A stretch of DNA of 64,000 nt from Phoronis australis (Eukaryota; Phoronida; Phoronidae). The stretch spans positions 767,820 through 831,819 of the forward strand of contig NMRA01000091.1 of NCBI GenBank assembly GCA_002633005.1. Direction: 5' to 3'. The notes under the pieces were generated by a model. That model saw only the letters and a list, made by a program, of their open reading frames with translations. It was not told where the DNA came from and did not search any database. The position numbers and the translations under genes are program-made. Positions 10,201-21,500 of the stretch are shown in pieces. The stretch's first letter is position 1, and the number at the start of each line of letters is the position of its first letter.

Positions 10201-13200
10201 AACTAGTCAATTTTCATGAAATACCTCAATACCCATTCTTCTCAAGTACAAGAAGAATCGTGTCTGAGATAAAAGTCACTAAGCTTACAGGACTCCCACA
10301 TTTGGAGAACCAGTTTTCTCCTTCGAATAACAGGCAGCGAACTGATTCTCAAAATCATGGATTCCTGAAAGTGATCATTGCACCCGTAATTCCAATAAGG
10401 AACACGTTAATGTCTCGTGTGGTAAGTAGGCCTACCCCAAATCAAAAGTTATAGTTGTTTTGTCGTCGGTTGCTGTTGTATTTGTCGCAATGAGCTATTT
10501 TAGCTGCGTTGCAAATGAATGCTGAAGATCAAAACGGGAATTAAATATTCCGAAAATGACGAAATGCAAAGAAATATTTCGAGTTCAATACAGCGCCATA
10601 CGTGTAGTGGTGTAATACACAAAGAGAAGACATTATTCAAATTTACGACAATGCTTTAGCTTCATAGTCGTATTTGGTAAAATCTGGTTTCGAATCCTGT
10701 TTTTTTGCTGATAGGTTTACAATATTGCACTAAGTTAGGTCTCTTTTTTGCATTTACCCGAATTGGACTTAAACTAGGTGCGCGAGTAGTAGTAGAGTAG
10801 ATGAGGCCGAAGCCCTCAGACAGCTTCGCGAGATCAGAGGATCTCGCCTTCGGGTGCGCGAGTGAGCCTGGAGTGACACTGGTATAATGTATCCGGAGAC
10901 CTCCGATAAAATTAATGTATTTACACTATTGAGGCTAAATAAAACATTTTAGGAAACCAAGTTAAAAAGGAGTTTTCTAGTATTTAACTGCCAAAAATGG
11001 AGAAGTAAGCCTCTTTAGCTCATAAAACTGCTCTGGTATGCAAACAAGAACATAAAAACCATCAAATTTTTTTAGGTTGACCAACCCTAAAATAGCGCGA
11101 AGCTGGCGCATCTGTCACTTTTCATTCGACAACAATGTACGCAATGCTTTTTAAAAATCCCAAAGCGCTTTAGATTTAGAATTCAATATTGACAAGTACA
11201 TTATAAACAGCGGCGACTTGCCCGAGCGAGAAAGGTGATTTTGTAAGGTCAGCCTCAGCGCGGAGTTGAACATACAACCTCCAATGTCGCTAACCATAGC
11301 GGAGCTAACTCCCACCCCATTATTGGCATGCGCGGGATATAACTGCTAAAGTCCCCGGCCTTATTTCGTCGAGCGTCTGTCAGATAATGACGAGGGAGGC
11401 GATCTGTAATAAATTCACGAAACACAAAGGTTTTTGTGGCTGTTGTCTAGAAGATTGTCTCATTCAACAATATCCTCAAAAGTGTTTTCCGGTCTTACGA
11501 CAACCCACGATGTCCTTTTAACTGGCAAATTTTCAATCCCCATCACAACTTCAACAGCTATAGTTAACATATTGCAGCACTGTGTTTGATCAGCTTCAAA
11601 CACTTTGTTCATTTAATAGCTCCCCATTTAGAATTTTTCACCCGTATTTTCAGATCGAGGCTTTTGCTGTGATTTATTAAATCAAACGTTTGCAAACATA
11701 TTCACTATTTGGAGCTCTCAGTTACTTAAAACAACTGACTCGCATTAAGTAGCATGCCTCGCAAAAGTTTAAGGCCCTCTTATTCGCGTACTGGCTGCTA
11801 GAATGCTTTGCATGAATATTTCGTTTTGTTTTGGTAACTACTGTACGTAGCTGATGACTGGAAAATGAATTGTCTACCCAGAAGTTCGTTGGTGTTCAAG
11901 GAGTACCACATATCCCATACATGGCTTTCTTGTCGTTTCAGGCACAACTTCAGTATAAAGACTACCAAGTTCTCCAGGCCATACACAGTCTTCTTGTCGT
12001 TTCAGGGACAACTGCAATATAAAGACTACCAAGTTCTACAGGCAGTTTTGTCCAAGGCCCTACTTTCTGCCACGGATGGTCGAAGCATCTGATCATACGT
12101 TTCTACTAGTCGCGAAGAATTTCACAGCGCAAAAGTACAAACTGGTAATTATTCATGGCCACCAACTGATTCAGTAAAAAAATTACCAGAAAAGCAGCTT
12201 CTGAGTGTTCCTATTTTGCCTTCAACTCTGGTGTATCCTCCCGGTCTAAAGTTTAACAAGGCACGACACTAAGACGACTCAGTCGTCTTAGTCCATTTGG
12301 AGTTAGACCATTCATTTTCTTTTGCATACTTTAATTGTTGTTTCAGTATATTCCCGGACATCAAGTGATTTGGATGGCCCAAATAAAAGGGGAAACGCCC
12401 ATTCGACTTACGCCTCCTGCAGAGTGTTCTGAGTGCGAATTTGCTGTGACAATTAAGGAAGGTGAAATCTGTAAGTGTTGGTTTGGACGGCTGAAGGGAT
12501 GTTCGGCTTGTTAAGAATACTTGTAAATGGCGGTGGCGTTGGTGGTGGTGGTAGTGGCGGTGGTGGTGGTGGTGGCGGTGGTGGTGGTGGTGGTCTTGGT
12601 CGTTGTCGAGGTCGTGACGCACATGTAATGTAAACTGGTAGCCATCATAGTGTAGGGTACTGGTGATGGTGTTAGTTGTGCATTATGGGTTGAGATAATT
12701 ATATTGAATTTCTTCAAGAGCGACAACAGCCTACATGTTGACAGCAGTAACTTGACCACGCACATATACTGTATTCGAAATCACACCACGTTTTCCTTGT
12801 ATAGTCAACGTAAGAAACTCTTTTATTTTTTTCCTTCGTGGAATATTCGCACCCTAAGTCCTCACCTATTTAGCGCACAATATGGCGGACAAGTGAATTC
12901 CAATTTGTCTAATTTCGTAACAAAAATGAAGATGAAGAAAATTTTAGTCAGTTGTAGTGCGGAGATGTCATAAATCGAGATCTGGTTAATTACAACAAGG
13001 AACTCGGCCTTTGCAAAATAGAAAAATAATAATTTTGGCGATTATTTGTGTGCGAAATAAATAACGAATAACATAAACACGCACTTGTTGTCCTTCCAAT
13101 TCCAGTGATTTTCACCACGGATATGTGGGATGCCTTCTACAAGCCTCAGGCTGTCACCGAGTCAATTATGTTTGGGGGAGGCGGATTCTTCGACATGTAG
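4217..13200 (+). CDS. Membrane-anchored cupin_8/JmjC-like protein, predicted non-catalytic
   Basis: Seven exons: 4217-4507, 7096-7197, 8446-8601, 9737-9873, 12006-12144, 12347-12470 and 13106-13200. Phases agree at every junction, giving 347 residues. Residues 15-35 are a charged helix; about 63-79 form one membrane segment preceded by RRRLK, suggesting a type II anchor. The cupin_8/JmjC-like part begins near residue 130 (GCHIC, then RPVIITDATADWP), with YFLP near 250, WMAQIKG at 284-290 and GGGGFFD at the C terminus. The family normally has an HxD/E pair before the W-x-AQ segment and a distal His after a WY pair. Here no HxD/E exists anywhere, and no His follows residue 280. The distal site reads MWDAFY. 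I infer a pseudoenzyme or a binding protein. Alternatives are a decaying gene or a misread exon 5. No stop or frameshift interrupts the model. Intron 1 appears to be GC-AG. Confidence 0.7.
4508..7095 (+). other. Intron 1 of the cupin-like gene (GC-AG)
   Basis: The intron begins GCAAGT directly after ...GTC ATC ACG and ends TTTATTTCAG. The nearby GT dinucleotides either give poor donors or put the next exon out of frame, so a GC donor is the best fit. It contains C-rich runs near 5830-5850 but no gene or clear repeat. Confidence 0.5.
7373..7535. mobile_element. Short terminal-inverted-repeat element
   Basis: The left end AGTGGCGGATTTAAAGGGGG and the right end, read on the other strand, CACGGGCGGATCCAGGATTTT are related inverted ends. 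Inside is a G-run/C-run palindrome around GGGGGCCATGGCCCCC. The length of about 160 bp and the ends fit a MITE-like insertion in intron 2 of the cupin-like gene. Confidence 0.5.
8175..8311. mobile_element. MITE with GTTCAGTAACGC-type ends, copy 1
   Basis: It starts GTTCAGCAAC and ends GTTACTGAAC, so the ends are inverted repeats. Its interior matches, in reverse orientation, the sequence at 26817-26916, including GGCAATATCTCACGTAA and GCTTTTTAGCGAG. A third copy lies at 55737-55860. Confidence 0.65.
11228..11345 (-). repeat. Possible decayed tRNA-derived SINE head
   Basis: On the minus strand, a TGGTTAGCG stretch (A-box-like) is followed by TGTTCAACTCC (B-box-like). The spacing is shorter than in a real tRNA and no cloverleaf can be drawn. 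Weak evidence. Confidence 0.2.
11931..12058 (+). repeat. 64-bp tandem duplication over the exon 5 acceptor
   Basis: Two copies with a 64-bp offset (11931-11994 and 11995-12058), each containing TGTCGTTTCAG and AAAGACTACCAAGTTCT. The second copy carries the acceptor and first part of exon 5 of the cupin-like gene. Using the first copy's acceptor would shift the frame and meet a stop at about 12090. Confidence 0.8.
12525..12612. repeat. GGT/GGC microsatellite
   Basis: An imperfect run of GGTGGC/GGTGGT units in intron 6 of the cupin-like gene. It yields histidine- or threonine-rich open frames on the minus strand that are not genes. Confidence 0.9.
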
Positions 13201-14700
13201 CACTGAGAGACTGGATGACGTAAAAAGACTTGACACAACATCAGGCCTACTTACATTTAGCCTAGGGAAAGACTTTCCGCAACCAAACTGCTTTACTGAA
13301 GATGGATGGTCTGGCACTCATTCGCCCGCCATTGTGACAATTCCTTCTACAATTTTCCATACAGAGACATTTCAGCTAAATTCAGAGAAACTGAAGCAAC
13401 ACCTAGAATGTGGGTGTCTTCAGAATTCGTTGTAGTGTATTCATACTATAAAAATAGACACTCAAGCAAAATGTGGACTTTCAGTATTGGTTTATTCCAG
13501 ATTATCTAAGATTCTTTATTTTCTGTTAAATTTGGGTTTGGCTTAGTTGTTAGCAAATTCGAACAAATCGAAATTTCAATTACTACAAATCTAACGTATC
13601 TCAGACAGTCAAGCTTTCAAGAGTACAAAAAAGGAATTTCGTAAAATGTGAGCGCGTCTTTACAGACGGTTTGAGCTGAGTACCACTGGCAGTCCCACAA
13701 ACACCATAACATTCACAAAATAAGAATGCGATTTCCGGTAATGACAGGACGCATCAGATAAAAGGCATGCGCTATTTATTATTCAGTCTGACTTACAAGA
13801 CTACCTCATGTGGTATTGTTGACAGTTCAGTTACCGTTGTGTAACTCGTCGTCAAACATAGGTGATTATGCCCAGAATATTTGCGCCAGCTACTGCGATT
13901 AGATTTCTATTGTAAGCTTATTAAACCACGTATAGACTCTCTTATTGTTATTACTAGAATAGTAACAAATTATAAATTGCATCAACGACAGTTATCACTG
14001 TTATAAACTATGTTCAAAATTGTCAACTTAAAGGCACTCGAGAATTTTTGCTGATTGGGTTTGAAAATCAGGTTTTGGCAGCTCCATCACTCACGTCACC
14101 ATCAAGATGGTATGAATGGTTCAACTAATTTCAAAATTTACAGTGACTGTCCGCTCGTACAGACATCATCTCCGGCAGTTCTGTTATGACTACGTTTACA
14201 GATGGACTACAGAGGCCGCTTTGGTCACTGTCAAGAATCCTGCTTGCTCAAATTAGACCTCATGAAATTTGTGCTATTAGTTTCAAGATTCAAGTGATCT
14301 ATAGCTTCTGTTTACATTAAAAAGACGCGTTAAGCATACATGCAGATAATCACAGAAAAGTGTTTTGTCTCATCACGCGTTACCGGTCTCGGTGAAAAAA
14401 TGTTCTAGAGTTAGATAGAAATTGAAAAGCACAATATATAGCCAAAAACATATCGAGTCTGTATGTTTTTGATTGCTCACTTTTTCAAGAAAGAAAAATC
14501 CGAGCAAAATTGATGCGGAATTTGTTTTCTTCTCGACTCCGTACTGCCGGCACTCACCGGCGTGCTAGTGCTCTAGAAGTCCTCTTCTGATACCCATTAG
14601 TGACACCAAGTGGAAATTGTGTTAGGGACACCGACGTAGCGCATAAGGGCATGATCAGGACGCCCAGCGACACGCGTGGTCATGTTTGATAAGAGATGGG
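13201..14700. other. Downstream region, no gene recognised
   Basis: Presumably the start holds the 3' UTR of the cupin-like gene; no convincing polyadenylation signal was assigned. Nothing else is recognised. Confidence 0.4.
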
Positions 14701-14807
14701 ATTTTCCCGTGCGCTTGTTAAGCATATTTATACCACAATATTAGCGTCAAACGGCAGATACAACCGTGTAATAACCCACTAGTGAGATAACGATTTGGCG
14801 GGAAACC

Positions 14808-14880
14808 GAGGACGGGGTCGAACCCGGGACCCTAACATTGCTAGTCGCCGACTTTACCACTACACCACGCAGCGACTGAC
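14808..14880 (-). repeat. tRNA-derived SINE head
   Basis: On the minus strand an A box (TGGTGTAGTGG) and a B box (GGTTCGACCCC) occur at tRNA-like spacing. The T stem pairs at only two of five positions and the acceptor stem does not pair, so it is not a working tRNA. It looks like the RNA polymerase III promoter of a SINE, whose body probably continues leftward from 14807 for an undetermined length. Confidence 0.55.
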
Positions 14881-15417
14881 GTCATCAAGAGTGAAAATAG
14901 AATACTTAAATGAGCACGCGCAATAATCGCACGTTCAAAAAACCACTTTGTACTGTACTTATACGCTACGAAAAATAAGACACATAATTTCCATAAAAAT
15001 GATATCTTAATTCGGGGAAATTTTTCTCTCATGTCCTCTTACTTGTAAATCACCGATCTCCAGTTTGAATGCGGGTATCGTCTCGTCAGGATCTTTGACT
15101 TGAGAATTATATTCAGTTACCAGTGGTAACCTACTTTAGCAGACGATAATTTCCCGGTCGAAGCTTAGCGTGAAAAAACGTGTTTTAAGCTATAATAGTT
15201 GGTAAACCTTAATTTATAAATTCAATTTATTTCTATAATATTTAAGTTTTCAATTGGTTTTGAGTAAAAGCATTATTTGACAAAAATAGCCGGGCTTTTC
15301 TTAAAAGGTCACGACCTCCGACCCCGGGCCTCTGACATAGAAAGTAGTTACAAAGCCTTGGAGAGTCAGAAAAGGTAAATCGATTCATTGCAATGTTTCT
15401 CGTTTAGTATGTGGTAT

Positions 15418-15590
15418 AAATAGATTATTTCATGTTCTCAGCCGTTATCCCCCTTATCTAGAGCCCTCGTGGATTTTGGAGAATTATCACCCTCGGGGCT
15501 AACGCCCCTCGGGCAATAATTCTCCAAAATCCACTCGGGCTCTAGATAACGGGGGATAACGACTTCGCCATGTAATAATCTATATATATT
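15418..15590. mobile_element. Palindromic foldback MITE
   Basis: A near-perfect hairpin of about 170 bp. Arms share TAGATTATTWCATG, GTTATCCCC, CTAGAGCCC, TGGATTTTGGAGAATTAT and CTCGGGGC, meeting at a TAAC centre near 15500. Such complete palindromes are usual for foldback-type non-autonomous elements. Confidence 0.75.
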
Positions 15591-15788
15591 ATATTATTTA
15601 TTTATTATAGTGACATAAGGGTGCCAGCAAATACAATATCAAAGACAGAATATTCACCACACCTCCCAGCCTCAATGGGCTTACTCAGTCACTTAATAAT
15701 AATTAAATCATTACATAACATATTGCACAAGCTCAAATATGACCACTTCAGACTAGTTTATAAACAAATACATGTAATTACTTCTAAC

Positions 15789-16455
15789 CTAGTGCAGAGC
15801 GTCTTGAATGAATTTCGCTAGACCTTTCAAGTTATTTTGGAATAATTGAGGTAGGGCAGAATCCCGTATAAAATATGGTCGAATGTGAGTATATTTTTCA
15901 CAATCAAAAATGAAATGAACTTCATCGTCAATTCCGTTTTTACAAGCACGACAAATCCGTTCATTCACAGGAATTCCGAAGTACCGCCCCACCTCGACCT
16001 CTAATGGTAGAATACCTGCTCTCAATCGAGCTATGACGGACCTCTGAGACACCGGCAGACGTAAATATTCTTCTACACAATAGTCATGCTTAACATATCT
16101 ATATAACTACAGTTTTGGTTTCTCAGTGAATATTTTTAACCAGTTTAACTCTTCTAACTGGAACCTGAATGTTTTAAAGTTTTCGAGAGACACATTTTTT
16201 TTGTTCCTGAAATTTTCTATAAAGTCGCATTTCTCCATAATTTTAAATATTGAACTTGACCAATTGCAGGAGTTCCGATGTTTAAGGTCCCATAAAATGA
16301 CTTTTTTGCCATTCTGCTTTCATCCATTAGAACTAAACGATTCCAGAGCCTTTGCATATTTTCATGTTGTTTGTAGTGTGAATTTGGCCAACCCGAGTTG
16401 CCATAAAGTACTGCATTGTCAGCGTTACGACGGAATTTGAATTTTTTCATTATTA
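15789..16455 (-). mobile_element. 5'-truncated non-LTR retrotransposon (LINE) ORF2 C terminus
   Basis: Two minus-strand frames encode successive parts of a LINE ORF2 tail. The frame at 16450-16217 has AVLYGNSGWPNSHYKQHENM followed by RLWNRLVLMDESRMAKK, the usual segment after the reverse transcriptase. The frame at 16052-15789 has the C-terminal zinc-knuckle-like C-x2-C...H...C region (ERICRACKNG, EVHFIFDCEKY). A frameshift separates them and everything upstream is missing, so this is a dead copy. Confidence 0.75.
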
Positions 16456-17598
16456 TATTAAATATGCCACAATCCCGTTATACCTCAAGTTAACTTTTTA
16501 AATCTCATGTTTCGCTCTCCAGATTGCCGAATCAGTGGAGACTGGCCAACAGATGTCGATAGTGTTGTAACATAATATTTAAAGGCAACTAAAATATTTG
16601 CTTTTCCCCGCCTTATCCTAGCTTTATTTCACTGCTGAATATAGTACAACAGCGGCAAATGCATTAGTCTTTAGAATCATGAAGACGGAATCTTCAACGA
16701 GCTGTCGCTTCTTACAAAAACTGAGGAAGGTTGGCTGTGATGACATAATGATCATAGGCTGGGCATGGGGTTATATCGTGATGGCGAGTGATGACAGAGC
16801 CACAAAGGGGGAAGGAGGTACCGGTAAACAATGGCAAATTTGGATTACGTAACTTGTGAAGGTTCCTTACAATCCACGACATATTGCCAACTGGCAATCA
16901 AAAATTGTTCTTGAAACAGCAGATTTCGCCAACTAAGCTCTTTTACCCTCATAATTGTGTTTAACGAAATTAGTTTCCGAGCCAACACCGCGTCATCCCG
17001 CCACTACCGTCCTAGAAGAGTGGTCTGACCAGTCGCAGGCTGCAGAAAGCATAAACCCTGACCGTGTAAACAAAGTGAGCTGACGATGACAGTTCATCAA
17101 AGCAGGCAAGAACATGGCAATGTAATAAGAGACAAGAATCAGAAGAAAGATGAACAGCGATCGTGTATCCGTAATAAAACAAATGCAGAGCTATCTCTCT
17201 TATCAATTAGGTCATATGGATCTCGTGAGAGCAATGTTGCCCCTGGGTTTCGGCCTTGGTCCATGACCTGAGAAACTTCGGGAGTGGTCAAGACGCTGGA
17301 TCGTTATCGTGTAGGCTACATTACTTCCAGTCACCGAGCTGCTACTCGATCGTTGCATGCGCGCACTCGGAGGGGGGGGGGGGGCAATTGGAAAAGTGGG
17401 CAAAAAGGTCGGCCCCCGAGAGACAAAAAGTCCGAGAAAATGGGACAAATGTCCACTAGACAGAGGTGCTCCCGTTTTTTTTTTTTTTTAGTCCGTCCGC
17501 TCTTTTGTTAGCAATAGTCCACAACATCGGGAATTCGAGAGCCTCCCCCGATATCGAAGGCTTGGTTGCTCGCATGCATTGTCGTGTCCGCCTTTGTT
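16456..17598. other. No gene recognised
   Basis: AT-rich sequence with a G run at about 17371-17383 and a T run at about 17476-17489. The open frames seen are short and overlap on both strands without protein-like features. Confidence 0.4.
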
Positions 17599-18518
17599 AA
17601 AGGCGAAGGCAACCTTTTCCATGTCTTTTTTAGCAAAAATGAGGTTCGTTGGTTATCCCCGACACATTTTCCACTTAATTACAGCTTTTTGTAATTTAAT
17701 TAATTATTCGTTATCTACTCCGGAACTAACGTTTTGGGAGGCAAGAATTTCCCGTCTATTTCTTTTCGTATAGTCTGACTGTGAGAGCTGCCGAGTCAGT
17801 CATTGTTCTATCTCGGCTTTGATAAGTTCGGTCGTTGTGTGATTTTGTTTACGAGTCAGTCAACATGCCACACTTTTGGTGCGTACCGGGATGTACTCAT
17901 TATCGTCTCACGGAAAGAGGAACAACTGTCCCACGTACTTGCCCGAGTGTCCGCGACACACTCCCACTTATAGTGACCTGAGCACACAAACTATTTGCAC
18001 TCCGCCGTGTGACTCCCTCGCCACACACCTGGCACCTTCTCAAAAGCTCCAATACTTTAGACAAGTCCACAATAAACTTATCAAAATTTGGCTCACCGAT
18101 CTGTACGTTCATTGGACGACGAACTGTCCTCTTCACTTGGTTTCGAACGGGGCCTGTATTCACTCCCACTACTCAACATCGCAGCAGGGCTGCTTACAGG
18201 CTTTGGGCCATTATGAGTACATCCCGGTACGCAGCCGACAGTGTGGCATGTTGACTGACTCGTAAACAAAAACAACGACGACTGAACTTATGACAAACGA
18301 GGTTGATGAATGACTGACTCGACAACGCGGTGAGTCAGACTACGGGAAAGAAATTGGGGCGAAATTCTTGCCTCCCAAAACGTCACTTCTGGAGTAGATA
18401 ACGAATAATTAATCAAATTACGAAAAGCTGTAACTAAGAGGAAAATATGTCTGGGATAATCATCGAACCTTATTTTTACTAAAAATAAATGACATGAAAA
18501 AAGGTTGCCTTCGCCTTT
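17599..18518 (-). mobile_element. Foldback element with ~305 bp inverted arms and THAP-like gene fragments
   Basis: The left arm (17599-17903) and right arm (18208-18518) are long inverted repeats, both ending AAAGGCGAAGGCAACC. Each arm's inner end carries ATGCCACAC followed by a frame for C-V-P-G-C-T-H, resembling the start of a THAP zinc finger (MPxxC..xGC). Read on the minus strand, the centre encodes FDKFIVDLSKVLELLRRCQV followed by CGEG. This resembles the hydrophobic-then-C-x2-C segment of THAP-containing transposon proteins. The frames are broken, so no functional protein is made. THAP assignment is from motif memory only. Confidence 0.6.
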
Positions 18519-21500
18519 AAGAGATGGAACAAGTAGGTCTAATCTGCATTTGAGCAAGCAGATGGGATTCGGTTTGGATTCCAAATTATTCATACCCACC
18601 ACACACGAACCATTATGGCTTCACAACTGCATGTACGTACGATGAATACTCATCGGAAGATAACGCGAGCCGAACGAACAAAACAATTAATATATAGTCT
18701 TGGTCGCACGGATCACGTCAAGAAACCGAGAGGTACAGAATTCCTGAGTCACGGACAAGAACATTAAACCCAAACCGTCTTACTTCATGGCTAATCCATT
18801 CATTCATTTGTCGACTACGAATTAGAGGGAGAAATGGGTACTAAAATACGATGCGTATCTTAGGGTGAATCATGTCCCACATAAGTTAACATAACTGAAA
18901 TGCTTTAATGCATTTAGTTCTATTGGGAACTAATGGCATTTTTATTACTGAAATCCCAAAACTTCTAATTGTTTTACAACTCGTAGAACCTAGAAAAAAA
19001 GTGCCATATTGGGCATTAAAAGCTGGCGTGGGTTGCACAAAGCTTCAAACTCCTCTGCTGGATAAGTTTGATTGTTTCGTGACGATTCTCAAATATACTA
19101 CGGTAAATCTTAATTATTTAGCACACAATACCCGGCGTCGAAAGCGACATCAGAGCCGACCTTTGAAAGTTGACTGTTGTCTATATCTGGTACTGGTTGA
19201 CGAGCTTAGTGAACTTATCAACCACGGGCGACGTGCCTCAAAATTTAAGGCAGATGCGACTGGGTCTTGATGTCAGTGTCGACTTTCTATTTCGCAGATG
19301 GAATGGGACTGAAATAGCTTGCGCACGAATCAACACAAACACATTCGGTATACAAGCAGATTGTGACAGCCGAACAAAAACAAGAGATTGCATCATAATC
19401 AAGAACACTGCGCTCATCTGATCAGAGTCACTTATCTCGTGGACAAATAGTGACGTTTCACCATATGCTTGCATTAGGACTAATAATTTTAAAGTGAGAA
19501 GAACAGTATTTATTTTCCAGATTTAATCAATTCTAGTTCAGAGAACATATCAGTATTATTCGTGTACTCTTCTTTAACAAGTCAAAGGTGTAGCATAGTC
19601 AATCTTACCATGCACCGTTGTACCTTTTTTCCTCGCTCCTGAAATACATGGCCGGTAGAGTGGCTCTGGCCTCTGCGCCATTTTACGCAGTGACTGTGTT
19701 TCTTTTAATATACGCCTTGTTTCAACAGACGTGATGTATATATCAGCACCGCTTTAGATTAGCAGGTGCCGAACGTTTACTTTGTCAATTCGGCTTCTCT
19801 CACGACAGGTGCTGACTGGCGAAAACGAATTAAAATTAATAACCTTCATAAGCACACTTTGTTACGTAATGTATCTCGTTCCCACAGGTACCAGCACAGG
19901 TGAATGATCAGTGCACTCATAGCATATTGCCATCCACTAATAATTACAAAAGCAGTATTTTAATAATGAAGTTTCAATTTATTTCCTTACCGATATTTCT
20001 TCAGATGAGTTGACTTCAAATTATGTCAGATGAACGAAATGTTTCACGTAATATATGCATTGTAGGTCTGTATAATATATCAGATATCAAAGCTAATTTT
20101 TGTAGCGAAAGTTAACTGAAAAACTTGACGTCTTCCATTTTTTTATTTTTCTTGCAGAAATTTAAAGGTAAGTTTTTCGGTGCTCAAAAAACACCGTTAA
20201 TTCACAAATTTCCCTGGTCATTGCAATCTCTGTATGCTCTAATTAGAACACAAGGGTCATTTCGTTTACATAACATTTCATTGGAAGTTGGTCTCATTGA
20301 CACGCTTTAGTATGATTCAGTAATTGGCAACAGAAACGAAGAAGTCAGGTAAAATTACTTCCCAATCTATATTTATCAAAACATGTGCTTTGCCTTTACG
20401 TGATGCGCCATCTTCCGGCAGATGGTTATTTTTGTCTACGTTTAGATATACAGTAGTGGGTTAGAATTTGTTGTGTGAAATTATAGCTTACTCATTAAAA
20501 AATTATCGCGGCTGCGGTAGATACGAGAATCTGTGATACGCTTCAAGAAAAATAAAATGACGCCGGAAGCTCAAATGATCAATGCCGTATCAACACACCA
20601 TTGGACACACTTCGTATTCATATGATCAACCAAAAAGTATTAAACGACCTTTCTTGAGCGCAGGGGCTGATAAAAAGGTACAACCATTTAATCAACCTTT
20701 CTCCCTTCTGTCGCCAGTATCGCTCGGGAACTAACAGATGGCTTACAGGACCTGTTATCTCTGGACAGCGGAAGCGAATGGGCGATTGCAAAGCAGCGGT
20801 CCAGTTTCGTGTCATTTTTACTTCTCTAAAGGAAACGATTTGCTACGTGCCTTATACTCAATAACATGTATGGGTATGCAGAGTCACGTTAACTAGTGTG
20901 AATAAACAGACTCTTTGTTCCCTATTTTGGTTAAACATTCATACAACAAATTCGAATACACTGCAGTTTAGTCCAAAGCTATTTTTAAATGACAGTCTTT
21001 CATCTGGACATCATTTTTTAAAACTCAGCAGAATTATATTAGTTAAAATACTTCACTTCAGGTAGCACGCCAATGAATGTTGGCATAAATTTTCATTTTA
21101 ATCCAATTAGACAGATTGGTAGAACCAAACGCAAATTCATACGTAACTGTAATATACGATGTGTTCCTGTTTCAGTATCGTCTTTCTACGGGCTAGAGTC
21201 AGCCCCGCCCCCCAGACTGGTGGAAACAAAGGACATTTCTTCTTCAACATATGTTCCAGTTAATTACTCACAAATGAACTCATATTTTGGAAAAACATTT
21301 GCATCAGGAGTGTGTTTCATGAAACCGACTGAAGACTTAAGTCGAAATTTGATCTGAAGCTCCCACATCGCAACAGGTGAAAAACAAGTCGTCACGTGCC
21401 CGTAGTTTAGGACACATCACATTCTGGAAAAAATTTACAGACGTTATCTCAGTAACTACCAGTTGTGAGTATTTATACATTCTACACAAGTTAGATTTAA

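Noticed and set aside
12269-12765. Histidine- and threonine-rich minus-strand frames
   Set aside because: They come from the GGT/GGC microsatellite; the plus strand carries exon 6 of the cupin-like gene.
14808-14880. Functional tRNA gene
   Set aside because: A and B boxes are good, but the T stem pairs at two of five positions and the acceptor stem fails, so a SINE is more likely.
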